NCBI GenBank assembly: GCA_028709235.1
Contig: JAQVXL010000012.1
Coordinates: 1-40,104 of the forward strand
Direction: 5' to 3'
DNA length: 40,104 nt
DNA from: Desulfotomaculaceae bacterium
Lineage (GTDB): Bacteria > Bacillota > Desulfotomaculia > Desulfotomaculales > Pelotomaculaceae
The first letter of the stretch is position 1. Each line of letters starts with the position of its first letter. Shown here one piece after another: positions 1 to 7,185 of this stretch. The position numbers and the translations under genes are program-made. A model generated the notes under the pieces. It did not search any database, was not told the origin of the DNA, and saw only the letters and a program-made list of their open reading frames with translations.

Positions 1-104
1 TAAACCTCAAGGTGCGGTACGCTGCCCTCAGACATTGCGAAAAGAATTCTATGTTATTTATAGCATGACCTTTATATTGTTTTAAGTTTTGTCACTAGTA
101 TATA

Positions 105-206
105 CGAGGTGCGGCTTCAGCCGCACAAAGCTTAGCCGGTTGAAACCCGTCCTGCATTGCCGGGTTATCTTGTGGCCAAGGTGTCCGGATGAATCCGGAC
201 CTACAA
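105..206. repeat. REP-like extragenic palindromic element, copy 1
   Basis: Two short perfect dyads lie about 55 bp apart. The first is GTGCGGCT-TC-AGCCGCAC at 109-126 and the second is GTCCGGAT-GA-ATCCGGAC at 183-200, followed by CTACA. Between them is a stretch resembling GGTTGAAACCCGTCCTGCA. The same arrangement recurs at 2557-2905, and partial forms occur near 19656, 20613, 24888 and 35790. It lies downstream of the SEC-C gene, in non-coding DNA. Confidence 0.75.
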
Positions 207-287
207 GCATGAAAAGAACGGAGTGATTAGGAAGGCAATGTGATTTGCATAAATCAGTGTGGCGCCCTCATCTGGCACATGGGTTGT

Positions 288-1433
288 TTAATTATTTTTA
301 TGGACGTGCTCAGCGGCGTTAAGAATAATTTTATTGAAGAGCCTCAGTAAAAGGTCTTTACAGTCTGCTAGAAGTTCCACCGTAGCGGCATTGACAATAA
401 TAAACCGGGTTGATAAAATCAGGCGCCCGATAACTGGACGCAGGGTGGCCCGGCCATAGTCCGGCGCCCTGCCTGCCCCGCCGGGTCCGGCCTCAGCTTC
501 TCTCCGGGCTCTGGAGCAGCAGCTTTCTCCGAGTATTGCCGCCGCAGCCTCCCGGAAAACGCCGGCAGCGTCATAGGTTTCTCCAATCAGCTTGAACTGG
601 GCGGAATTCTTGATAAAACCAAGCACTTGCTCCCAGTTGACGATGGTCAGAATAGCGATTCTCTTCAGCATGTCTTTTTCCGGCATATCAATGCCGGATA
701 CATGATTTGACATGCCCCGGTCCATAACCCAGCCATTAATTACATGGGCCCTTTCCTTGAGGTAGTCGTCCCACCCCTTCACCCTGGTTCTTTGCTCTCT
801 GTAGAATTGCAGCCGGTCTCCCTGCAGCTTCTGCCGCAGCGGATCTCTTAACCTGCGTGGCAATGCCAGGCCGCTAGTTGAGAACTCATATTCTTTGCCC
901 ACTTGCAGGACTCTCATCAATAAAATACTTCCCTGCTCTATATTCAGGGAAGCATTAACGTCGCTAATCTTGATCCCCACAGGGTCGAAAATATCCTTGA
1001 TGATCAGACCCTCTTCCGGTAAAACCTCGATCACTTCATAAAGGGAGTTGTATGAATCCGTCCAGCTTTGGAGCAGGGTAGCCTCTGGCCCACTTAACAC
1101 CTGGTGGTATTCATCGCGATATGTTTCAATAATGGTCCGGCCGCTGTTAAGCCTGTAATCAAAGATAAACCACTCCAAACAGCGTTCCATGATAAAGTCA
1201 TCATCACTGTCTATCAGCCTTTTGTCGATATACCCCAGGTAGAGATCCTGGGCACGGGCAGCATCCCGGGAAAAATGCAGCCGGTGGGCAAACCGGCCCA
1301 GGGTGCGCCGCAGTTCTTGTCCGGCGCTCCGCCACCTGGCCTGTTCCTGGAAATATATAGCCTCCCAGATGCCACAACAGTTTTCGTAATTTTTACCGCT
1401 TCCGCACGGGCAGGGCCTTATATTCTCAAGCAT
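288..1433 (-). CDS. SEC-C motif protein of unknown function
   Basis: The N-terminus carries a SEC-C zinc-binding motif, CPCGSGKNYENCCG at about residues 8-21, which is the only part I can assign. Such motifs occur at the C-terminus of SecA and as stand-alone domains in many uncharacterised proteins, where they bind zinc and often contact other proteins. The remaining 360 residues show no signal peptide or membrane segment. They contain several aromatic-rich helical stretches and an Ala/Gly/Arg-rich segment near residues 305-330. I chose the ATG at 1431-1433 because it is preceded by GGAGGAGAAGAAAA, whereas the longer reading frame (to 1511) has no good ribosome binding site and adds residues in front of the SEC-C motif. 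It is transcribed away from the coat genes. Function unknown; the motif call is firm. Confidence 0.8.
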   Translation of the reverse strand: MLENIRPCPCGSGKNYENCCGIWEAIYFQEQARWRSAGQELRRTLGRFAHRLHFSRDAARAQDLYLGYIDKRLIDSDDDFIMERCLEWFIFDYRLNSGRTIIETYRDEYHQVLSGPEATLLQSWTDSYNSLYEVIEVLPEEGLIIKDIFDPVGIKISDVNASLNIEQGSILLMRVLQVGKEYEFSTSGLALPRRLRDPLRQKLQGDRLQFYREQRTRVKGWDDYLKERAHVINGWVMDRGMSNHVSGIDMPEKDMLKRIAILTIVNWEQVLGFIKNSAQFKLIGETYDAAGVFREAAAAILGESCCSRARREAEAGPGGAGRAPDYGRATLRPVIGRLILSTRFIIVNAATVELLADCKDLLLRLFNKIILNAAEHVHKNN

Positions 1434-1878
1434 TTTTCTTCTCCTCCGTGTGTGATGCTTATCTGAACCGTATACCGCCGGCAAGTTTGAAAGGTATTGG
1501 CCGGTCCACAAGCTTGCTGTTTTATTCTTTTAGTCACGAAAACACAAAAGGCTTACCTCCCTGAATAAAGAGATAACGCCCTTAGATGTTTAGCAATGGT
1601 GATGTCGCATCTCCATTTTTCACAATGGGAGGTTTGTTTGTTTCCTTCCATTTAAAACTTATTAATTTACAAACTTATTCTGTAACATTTATCTTATTCA
1701 ACAATTACCTTATTCAAAATAACTATAAATGTAATTATAATAAAATTTCAGGTTTTGTCAATACATAAAGAAGGGGGTGCTCAGGCTTCACATGGGTGAC
1801 CCCAAATTTTCGCTTATAGTAATATTTTTATTTTTCCTGGAGATTATAAAAAAAAGAGTGAAAGGTGGTTAGACGAAG
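1434..1878. other. AT-rich intergenic region without a supported gene
   Basis: This 445-bp region separates the divergent SEC-C gene and the cotF-type operon. A 60-codon frame at 1586-1768 has no clear ribosome binding site and a low-complexity AT-driven composition, so I do not call it. A weak dyad, GGGGT (about 1774) with ACCCC (about 1799), lies before the coat operon. I found no convincing sigma-factor consensus for the operon here. Confidence 0.5.
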
Positions 1879-2097
1879 TTGAGGCAACTTACTCCAGGTG
1901 AAGTTATACAGTTGAGGGAAATGCTTCAGATGGAAAGTAATGCATTGGCAAAAGCAAAAGCTACTACGAATATGATTACTGATGAAGAATTAAGAAGGCA
2001 GGTTGATTCAGGAGTTTTGGCCACAGAATCAAGGATCAAAGGTATCCAGCAGTTCATAGTAGAGAATAACATAATCACTACAGAGGGGGTCCAATAA
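1879..2097 (+). CDS. small spore-coat-associated protein upstream of cotF-type gene
   Basis: A 72-residue, mostly helical, soluble protein starting at TTG (1879), with AAAGGTGG about 11 bases upstream. The sequence begins RQLTPGEVIQLREMLQMES and ends with an amphipathic helix. Small proteins of this look are commonly encoded directly before CotF-domain genes in Clostridia, and here only one base separates its stop codon from the next start codon, so the two are translationally coupled. I infer a coat or spore-associated role from that pairing. No catalytic motif is visible. No other member of a coat operon is seen upstream. Confidence 0.65.
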   Translation: MRQLTPGEVIQLREMLQMESNALAKAKATTNMITDEELRRQVDSGVLATESRIKGIQQFIVENNIITTEGVQ

Positions 2098-2098
2098 G

Positions 2099-2404
2099 AT
2101 GCCTTCACTATTAGGGTCCATCATGGGCGGTTCTGATAAAGGGCTAAACAATGAGATTATAGCAAATGATGCGTTAGCCGGAACAAAGGCAGCTGCAGCC
2201 GCTTATTTGGCTGCTTCTCTTGAAGCAGCTACGCCAGAGGTTAAAAGCCTTTTCTTTAATAACGTCACACAATTGACCCAGGGTCACCAGGCTATGATTG
2301 AACTTGCGCTAAAAAAAGGTTGGTACAAGCCCTACCAAACTCCAACTGAACAACTTAAAGAAACTTTTACCTATTCTCAAACCTTTACTCAACATAACGC
2401 TTAA
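2099..2404 (+). CDS. CotF-family spore coat protein
   Basis: A 101-residue protein with the short helical architecture of the Coat_F family: an Asn/Ala-rich first helix (NNEIIANDALAGTKAAAAAY), a second helix, and the family-typical C-terminal segment ALKKGWYKPYQTP. Known members are inner-layer or fragmenting spore coat proteins made in the mother cell. The ATG at 2099 follows GAGGGGG, which lies inside the end of the preceding gene. The operon ends in a strong terminator directly downstream. Family assignment is from sequence pattern; the specific role is unknown, since Clostridia carry several CotF paralogues. Confidence 0.8.
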   Translation: MPSLLGSIMGGSDKGLNNEIIANDALAGTKAAAAAYLAASLEAATPEVKSLFFNNVTQLTQGHQAMIELALKKGWYKPYQTPTEQLKETFTYSQTFTQHNA

Positions 2405-2410
2405 GCGCAA

Positions 2411-2442
2411 AGAACTGCGAGCAAGTATCGCAGTTCTTTTTA
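2411..2442 (+). terminator. intrinsic terminator of the cotF-type operon
   Basis: A perfect 10-bp stem, AGAACTGCGA (2411-2420) with TCGCAGTTCT (2428-2437), and a 7-base loop, followed by TTTTTAAAT. It begins 6 bases after the stop codon. Confidence 0.9.
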
Positions 2443-2556
2443 AATACATTTTCCCTCAGTTCCCATGCCCGACGCCTGACGTATCAGACCCGTACCTCCC
2501 TGTCCCTTATCCTTCCCACCTGGCCTGGTAAATGTTTCCTCCTCTGGTTCCATTGT

Positions 2557-2905
2557 GAGTGTGGATTTATCCGCACAAAGCTCAGCTGGCAAAACCCGTC
2601 CTGCACTCCCAGGTTATCCTGCGGTTGGGAACGCCGGGATATACTCCGGCAAACATGTCCGGATGAATCCGGACCTACAACGACCAGCGCCTGAGGAGCG
2701 GCTGCCGGCTACTGAACTGTAGGTGCGGAATTATCCGCACAAAGCCTGGCGGGTTAAACACGCCCTGCGATGCAGGGATGTCCTGCGCCAGGATGTCCGG
2801 ATGAATCCGGACCTACAACGACCAGCGTCTGAGGAGCGGCTACCGGCTACTGAACTGTAGGTGCGGATTTATCCGCACAAAGCCTGGCGGGTTAAAACAC
2901 ACCCA
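2557..2905. repeat. cluster of REP-like palindromic elements with a 138-bp tandem unit
   Basis: Three elements lie head to tail. The first is about 2557-2680, the second 2719-2818, and the third 2857-2903 lacks its right half. Each full element has a dyad of the type GTGCGGAATTATCCGCAC at its left, GGCGGGTTAAA in the middle, and GTCCGGATGAATCCGGAC-CTACA at its right. The stretch from 2655 repeats at 2793 with a period of 138 bp (including CGACCAGCG and TGAGGAGCGGCT), so the cluster grew by tandem duplication. The region 2405-3099 holds no supported gene. Confidence 0.85.
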
Positions 2906-2925
2906 AGAAGGAAATATATCATTTC

Positions 2926-2961
2926 AGCCTGATCATGCTTTGCCGGTCAGGCTTATTTTTT
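2926..2961 (+). terminator. terminator-like hairpin without an adjacent upstream gene
   Basis: AGCCTGA (2926-2932) pairs with TCAGGCT (2947-2953) and is followed by TATTTTTTTTG. It has the form of a plus-strand terminator, but the nearest plus-strand gene ends about 520 bp earlier at its own terminator. It may insulate cotJ or end a small RNA. Confidence 0.6.
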
Positions 2962-3033
2962 TTGTAATTTTTCTGCTGGCTCCATATTTCGATTGATTTC
3001 CCTGTAAATCCGAAAATTAAACATATGGGCAGT

Positions 3034-3061
3034 AACACTCCACACAGAAAAACATAATCTA
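3034..3061 (+). promoter_or_regulatory. candidate mother-cell sigma promoter for cotJABC
   Basis: The -10 box CATAATCTA (3053-3061) fits the CATAnnnTA pattern of SigK and, at seven positions, SigE. AAC (3034-3036) lies 16 bp upstream as a possible SigK-type -35. cotJ is SigE-dependent in Bacillus, so the sigma factor is not settled by sequence alone. Confidence 0.4.
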
Positions 3062-3099
3062 GTACATGAGAAACTTTGGTAAAAAAGGAGGCTGGTTAC

Positions 3100-3351
3100 A
3101 TGTTCAGAAAAAATGTCCAATCTTTCTACAAACAAACCGGCGTGGCATTCAGGGATAATAAAATTGCACAAAAGGCCACAGGTGTACAGTCTGAGGCCGC
3201 TCAGGACGTCCAGGCCACCGCGCTTTTCCCGTCTGTCCGCCTGGCCCAGGCTTTCGTCATCTGGCAGAAATACGGCCGTACTTTCAGTCCCGCGGAAGCG
3301 TTGGAAAAGGGTACGCTTTTCCCGGATCTTTACAGCCCCTATCCTTACTAA
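3100..3351 (+). CDS. cotJA: spore coat-associated protein CotJA
   Basis: An 83-residue protein whose C-terminus shows the CotJA signature: WQKYGRTFSPAEALEKGTLF followed by PDLYSPYPY. CotJA is a small coat-associated protein needed with CotJC for assembly into the spore coat. The ATG at 3100 has AAGGAGG 8 bases upstream; an in-frame TTG at 3076 lies before that site and is rejected. It is the first gene of cotJABC, and cotJB follows after 18 bp. The N-terminal half (residues 1-40) is not conserved in an obvious way and is Ala/Gln-rich. High confidence from motif and context. Confidence 0.9.
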   Translation: MFRKNVQSFYKQTGVAFRDNKIAQKATGVQSEAAQDVQATALFPSVRLAQAFVIWQKYGRTFSPAEALEKGTLFPDLYSPYPY

Positions 3352-3369
3352 AAAAGAGGTGAATAAGGT

Positions 3370-3627
3370 ATGAATGAAAGGTTAGTAATGTTGAGGGAAA
3401 TACAGGAACTGGAGTTTACAGCCATTGAACTGAATCTTTTTCTGGATACTCATCCCCAGGAGCGGGCCGCCTTAAGGGATTTCTACACAGTCAGAAACAA
3501 GCTGGTGGAAGCTGTCAGGCGTTATGAGGAGATCTACGGGCCTTTGACTGCTACCGGATGCAGCCCTAAAACCAACCAGTGGCTCTGGATCGAAGGCCCC
3601 TGGCCCTGGGAAATAGAATACGAATAG
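3370..3627 (+). CDS. cotJB: spore coat protein CotJB
   Basis: An 85-residue protein with the CotJB layout: an N-terminal helix (MLREIQELEFTAIELNLFLD), the segment DTHPQERAALRDF, and a Trp-rich C-terminus (WLWIEGPWPWE). CotJB is encoded between cotJA and cotJC in spore formers and is needed for normal CotJ assembly; no enzymatic activity is known. The start at 3370 follows AAAGAGGTGAATAAGGT. It is flanked by cotJA (18 bp upstream) and cotJC (15 bp downstream), so the three are one transcript. Confidence 0.92.
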   Translation: MNERLVMLREIQELEFTAIELNLFLDTHPQERAALRDFYTVRNKLVEAVRRYEEIYGPLTATGCSPKTNQWLWIEGPWPWEIEYE

Positions 3628-3642
3628 AAAGGACTAGCGACT

Positions 3643-4215
3643 ATGTGGATGTATGAAAAAAAATTGGAATACCCGGTGCGGGTTTTCAGAAATGACATAG
3701 GCATGGCCAAGTTTCTGATGGCCCAGTACGGCGGGCCGGACAGCGAACTGTCCGCCGGGGTCAGGTACCTGACCCAGCGCTACACCATGCCTACCGATAA
3801 AGCTAAAGGGCTGCTTACCGATATAGGCACTGAAGAGCTGGCCCACTGGGAAATTATCGCCACCATGATTTACAAGCTGGTCAAAGGTGTGCCAGCCCAG
3901 CAGCTCAGGGAAGCCGGTCTGGGAGCCCATTTCGCCCAGCATGACCGGGCCGTCTACCCCGCTGACGCCGCCGGGGTGCCCTGGACCGCGGCTTATATCC
4001 AGGCCACCGGCGACCCCATCGCCGACCTGCACGAGGACCTGGCCGCCGAACAAAAGGCCAGGACCACCTATGAGCATTTGATCCAACTCACAGACGATCC
4101 CGGCATCAAAGATACCCTGCGGTTTTTAAGGGAACGGGAAGTAGTCCATTTCCAGCGCTTCGGCGAAGCCCTCAATGACATCCAGGCGCTGCTGAATAAC
4201 AAGAATCTTTATTAG
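3643..4215 (+). CDS. cotJC: CotJC, manganese catalase-family spore coat protein
   Basis: A 190-residue ferritin-like four-helix protein of the Mn-catalase family. Visible family residues include the metal-ligand type motifs EELAHWEII (about residues 66-74), EDLAAEQKARTTYEHL (about 136-151) and EREVVHFQRF (about 164-173), all Glu/His pairs expected for a dimanganese site. CotJC is an outer-coat component and may remove hydrogen peroxide. Length is normal for CotJC, shorter than full Mn-catalases. Last gene of cotJABC, followed by a strong hairpin. Confidence 0.93.
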   Translation: MWMYEKKLEYPVRVFRNDIGMAKFLMAQYGGPDSELSAGVRYLTQRYTMPTDKAKGLLTDIGTEELAHWEIIATMIYKLVKGVPAQQLREAGLGAHFAQHDRAVYPADAAGVPWTAAYIQATGDPIADLHEDLAAEQKARTTYEHLIQLTDDPGIKDTLRFLREREVVHFQRFGEALNDIQALLNNKNLY

Positions 4216-4275
4216 CATCCGGCATGATTTCCAGTTCTCCGATTGTAAAGTTGTTGCCGCCTGATGTTTTTTGTA

Positions 4276-4320
4276 AAACAAACTGGCTCATTGATTGCTT
4301 GAGAGTCAGTTTGTTTTTGT
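4276..4320. terminator. bidirectional terminator between cotJC and ytrI
   Basis: A 14-bp stem with one G-U pair, AAACAAACTGGCTC (4276-4289) with GAGTCAGTTTGTTT (4303-4316), and a 13-base loop, followed by TTGT on the plus strand. The ytrI stop codon (4306-4308) lies inside the right arm, so the minus-strand transcript folds the same hairpin around its own stop codon. Confidence 0.75.
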
Positions 4321-4872
4321 AATATGGTTAGCTAAAAAGAAAATTTGTGGTTTTAATTCACTTTTTTTGGGGGCCTCTTCAGGCTGGGTCACCGGCCGGG
4401 TTATTTTTTCTTTTATGGCCTCCACGTAGATGATTATATTGGCATCGATCACCAACAGCTTAACTTTTAATCGATAATTAGCCCCTTCAAATTCCACTAT
4501 TCTATCATCAATAATCTTTGGGACGAGCGCATAGTTTAGTTTTTTTACCTCCTCTCCCTGGAGCGGCTCCATCCACTGCCGCACCTGTTTTTCCAGGACC
4601 AGGATTGTGTTTTTCTCTTCCAGCCTGGCCATGTCTTTATCAAGAATCGAAATACGGGGCTCGATCCCGGAAACCACTTTTTTTTCTTTCTCTCCCATGC
4701 TCTTCTTTAATTGAGTTAACTCGTCCTCGCATAGTCCCAGCTGCTGGCTGAGAAGTTGATTTTTATGGGTTATTTCATCTATCTGGCCACCTAGATGCAC
4801 GGTCACCAAAACGCCTCCTGCTACCATGCCCAGGGCCAGGAGCGCCAGCAAACGGACCATCTGCTTCTTCAT
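4306..4872 (-). CDS. ytrI: YtrI-like sporulation membrane protein
   Basis: A 188-residue protein with one N-terminal membrane helix (about residues 6-28), a coiled-coil segment rich in Gln, Lys and Glu (about 30-95) and a C-terminal globular part containing VEFEGANYRLKVKLLVID. This matches the architecture of YtrI, whose gene is next to ytrH in Bacillus. The start is the ATG at 4870-4872 with AGAAGGAAA just before it; it overlaps the ytrH stop codon in an ATGA arrangement, so the two genes are translationally coupled. A longer upstream frame would run through ytrH and is rejected. YtrH/YtrI are required for efficient sporulation in Bacillus, probably at the cortex stage. The assignment rests mainly on the pairing with ytrH. 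Confidence 0.7.
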   Translation of the reverse strand: MKKQMVRLLALLALGMVAGGVLVTVHLGGQIDEITHKNQLLSQQLGLCEDELTQLKKSMGEKEKKVVSGIEPRISILDKDMARLEEKNTILVLEKQVRQWMEPLQGEEVKKLNYALVPKIIDDRIVEFEGANYRLKVKLLVIDANIIIYVEAIKEKITRPVTQPEEAPKKSELKPQIFFLANHITKTN

Positions 4873-5192
4873 TTTCCTTCTCCGGCTATAGCCAGGACAA
4901 TCAAGTAACCTAAATGGGTTCCCGCCATAGCGCTGACGATGAAAAAAATTTGTTTTAGTACCGCTATTATTTCTCCTTTTAAGATACCTGACTCCAAAAT
5001 TTCTATGGTCGAAAAGGTGCCACCGATAGCCGCCACCACAGCCCATATCTTCATTTCCCTGGCCAGCCTGAGCATGGTCCCCAGCGGCGGCTCCCTCACT
5101 ATTACTGCCGCCAGAGAGCCGACTAATGTAGCGCCGAGCAATATACCCATAGCAGTAAAGAAAATAAGGATCAAATTTTTTTCAAAAGGCAC
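4869..5192 (-). CDS. ytrH: YtrH-family sporulation membrane protein
   Basis: A 107-residue membrane protein with three or more hydrophobic segments (about residues 7-31, 48-62, 77-103). The central block, ending KIWAVVAAIGGTFSTIE, is the characteristic YtrH-family core, here preceded by PPLGTMLRLAREM. The GTG start at 5190-5192 has AAGGAGG 8 bases upstream. In Bacillus ytrHI is transcribed in the mother cell under SigE and is needed for spore cortex quality. The upstream region (5193-5300) is AT-rich, but I could not find a clean SigE promoter. Confidence 0.85.
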   Translation of the reverse strand: MPFEKNLILIFFTAMGILLGATLVGSLAAVIVREPPLGTMLRLAREMKIWAVVAAIGGTFSTIEILESGILKGEIIAVLKQIFFIVSAMAGTHLGYLIVLAIAGEGK

Positions 5193-5423
5193 CCAAAATC
5201 CTCCTTCCCCTGCCCGGGTTACCCAAACGATGACACATAAAACAACTGGTAAGGGGTTATTACTATCATATTTGTTAAATTTTATAAGTATTACCTGTTA
5301 TTAAGCAAAAGGTCATTCCCGGGCAAAAATCATTTTTAAAATATCCGGTGAATTATGACATCTTTTTCGGTCAAATTGGGTTGTAATTCTCGGCAACAGG
5401 CGGGCAGCCCTATAAAAATGTAC

Positions 5424-5507
5424 ACCCGGCCGATAGCCGGGTCTGTTGCTTTCCGTCAAAATATCCATCCGCCGGAGTGGCTTGTTTTGGGCATTAGCTA
5501 GTATAAT
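5424..5507 (+). promoter_or_regulatory. leader hairpin and possible promoter before the permease
   Basis: The 344-bp gap between ytrH and the permease holds a hairpin, ACCCGGC-CGATA-GCCGGGT (5424-5442), followed by CTGTTGCTTTCC, and a TATAAT box at 5502-5507 lying 29 bp before the start codon. The nearest -35-like TTGTTT is only 14 bp from that box, which is short. The hairpin would lie upstream of transcription from this box, or act as an attenuator for a longer transcript. Confidence 0.35.
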
Positions 5508-5536
5508 ACAGCATAATACAGTGAAAGGAGTAGTAA

Positions 5537-6649
5537 ATGAAAAGTCTAAACCTTACGGGTACGCTCCTTTTTACAGGAACTTTAGTTGGCGCGGGAATAT
5601 TAGGCCTCCCTTATGCTCTTTCACAAAGCGGATTCATTGGCGGTACCATCATTTTTATTGGTGGGACGTTTTTTGCTTATCTTAGCGCCATGCACATCGG
5701 TACGCTGGTACATATGGAAAACAAAGAGGTATCTCTATATTCTATCTATCGAAGCTATCTAGGTACTAATATTGGCTACCTGACCCTGGCCGGCATATTG
5801 TTTTCTTCTTATGGCGCCATGATCGCTTATCCGTTAGCAATTGGAATAACGTTAAATTCTTTATTAAATATACCTTTTTGGTTAGGCGCCGGTATGTTTA
5901 TAGCACTGATAACTTTTCTATTAAGTCTCAATCTTGGCGAGAGCAATAGATTTAATGCTCTGGTTACTATTGTCTTAATTCTTTTGCTGATCTGGGTGAT
6001 ATTAAAATCAATACCCGCTATTGAATTAAATAATTACTTGTTTTTTAAACCGGATCAAATGTTGGGTGCCCTGGGAATTATTGTTTTCGCCTTCGCCGGA
6101 CACATTGTCATCCCAAGTGTTCTCTACTATACCAAAACAAACTTTAAGCAAAGTCTGAGAATTCTAAACATCGGTTTGTTTTTGGTAGCCGCTCTTTATT
6201 TTTTCTTCTTCATCATAGCTATTGGCGTAATGGGAACCGAAGTAACACCGGTAGCCACACTGGGTTTAGGTGGCCGGGTCAGCGGGACTGTCGCACTTAT
6301 TGGTCAGGTATTTGCAATTTTAGCTATTTTAACCTCGGCCTTTGGCATTGGCATCTCATTGAAACTAACTTTCCGGGAAATGTTCAAAATCAGTGATCAT
6401 TTAAGCCTGGTCCTGATAATTGTACCTATCTTATTAATTGATCTCTATCTTAGCAGAATAGGCGGAGATGCATTTATTCAAGTCCTGAACTATGCCGGAG
6501 GCATTGGTTCAGCGCTTTATGTGGGAATTATACCGGCGCTCATTGTGCAAAATTTAGCCAAGACATACCGTTTTCCCCTTGGCCGGCAAGGTGCGGTAGC
6601 CAGTTTAGTTTTTTACAGTCTGGTGATGATCTATACATTATTTAGCTGA
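5537..6649 (+). CDS. amino acid permease (AAAP/HAAAP-like)
   Basis: A 370-residue integral membrane protein with about ten to eleven hydrophobic helices. The first helix carries the family-typical GTLVGAGILGLPYALSQSGF (about residues 13-32). This glycine-rich broken helix is found in amino-acid/auxin permease and tryptophan/tyrosine permease families of the APC superfamily, which import amino acids by proton or sodium symport. The substrate cannot be read from the sequence. The start at 5537 follows GAAAGGAG. It is a single-gene unit between ytrH (divergent) and a convergent gene, and is visibly more AT-rich than its neighbours, which may reflect its hydrophobic codons or a separate origin. 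Confidence 0.8.
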   Translation: MKSLNLTGTLLFTGTLVGAGILGLPYALSQSGFIGGTIIFIGGTFFAYLSAMHIGTLVHMENKEVSLYSIYRSYLGTNIGYLTLAGILFSSYGAMIAYPLAIGITLNSLLNIPFWLGAGMFIALITFLLSLNLGESNRFNALVTIVLILLLIWVILKSIPAIELNNYLFFKPDQMLGALGIIVFAFAGHIVIPSVLYYTKTNFKQSLRILNIGLFLVAALYFFFFIIAIGVMGTEVTPVATLGLGGRVSGTVALIGQVFAILAILTSAFGIGISLKLTFREMFKISDHLSLVLIIVPILLIDLYLSRIGGDAFIQVLNYAGGIGSALYVGIIPALIVQNLAKTYRFPLGRQGAVASLVFYSLVMIYTLFS

Positions 6650-6743
6650 TAGATAATATTATTCAACAAATCGTGATCCAATAAAGACACAAAAGTACTG
6701 ACTCACTGATACCCGGGAGCCAGTACTATAGATGTACAATAAT

Positions 6744-6769
6744 AAAACAGCCTGGCAAGCAGTTCAGGC
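6744..6769 (-). terminator. weak terminator after the small minus-strand gene
   Basis: On the minus strand GCCTG (6769-6765) pairs with CAGGC (6754-6750) and is followed by TGTTTTATT. Short stem. It sits 8 bp after the stop codon of the gene at 6777-7106. A further imperfect dyad, AGTACTG..CAGTACT (about 6694-6727), lies between it and the permease. Confidence 0.5.
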
Positions 6770-6776
6770 GTATCTT

Positions 6777-7106
6777 TTATTGTCTGGGCACAACATTTTT
6801 TTCCTTGTCTTTGACCAGCTTGCCGTCTCCGACCAGTTCCTCGGTCACAAAGATAAAGGTGATAAAGTCTTTAATACCGGCCTTCCCCATCACCGCATCC
6901 ATATCCTCCGCGCTGCCCAGTTCCTGCACCGCCTGGTACACGGACTCCTTCTTATCGTCAATAAACCGGCCCGTTTCCGCCAGGAATTTGTTGGTCCGGC
7001 ATATGGTCCCGTCAATTTTTTTAAAATAACCCATCTCGATCAGTTCATCCAGGTTTTCGTCACCCTCGCCCGCAAACATCAGCAATTTAAAAAACGATTC
7101 ATCCAT
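6777..7106 (-). CDS. hypothetical protein downstream of yabQ
   Basis: A 109-residue soluble, acidic protein beginning MDESFFKLLMFAGEGDENLD. I do not recognise the family. No signal peptide, membrane segment or cysteine pair is seen; it reads as a compact alpha/beta domain ending in a charged tail. The ATG at 7104-7106 has GGGAGGG 8 bases upstream, and an upstream extension overlapping yabQ lacks a site. It occupies the position that divIC holds after yabQ in Bacillus, but it has no membrane helix or coiled coil and so is not DivIC. Probably the last gene of the yab operon; 79 bp separate it from yabQ. Confidence 0.6.
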   Translation of the reverse strand: MDESFFKLLMFAGEGDENLDELIEMGYFKKIDGTICRTNKFLAETGRFIDDKKESVYQAVQELGSAEDMDAVMGKAGIKDFITFIFVTEELVGDGKLVKDKEKNVVPRQ

Positions 7107-7185
7107 GCTGTACCCTCCCTTTACCCCCAACCATTCGGCATTAGACAATATCTTTCCTTTTTTAAACGAGGGGTTTTTATTATGT

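Noticed and set aside
1586-1768. 60-codon plus-strand frame in AT-rich DNA
   Set aside because: No ribosome binding site, hydrophobic low-complexity translation, no partner gene.
2557-2905. Possible CRISPR array or attachment site
   Set aside because: Repeats are long, palindromic and irregular, with a 138-bp period and no spacer turnover; no integrase gene nearby.
6777-7106. DivIC homologue by position after yabQ
   Set aside because: No transmembrane helix or coiled coil; sequence does not resemble FtsB/DivIC.
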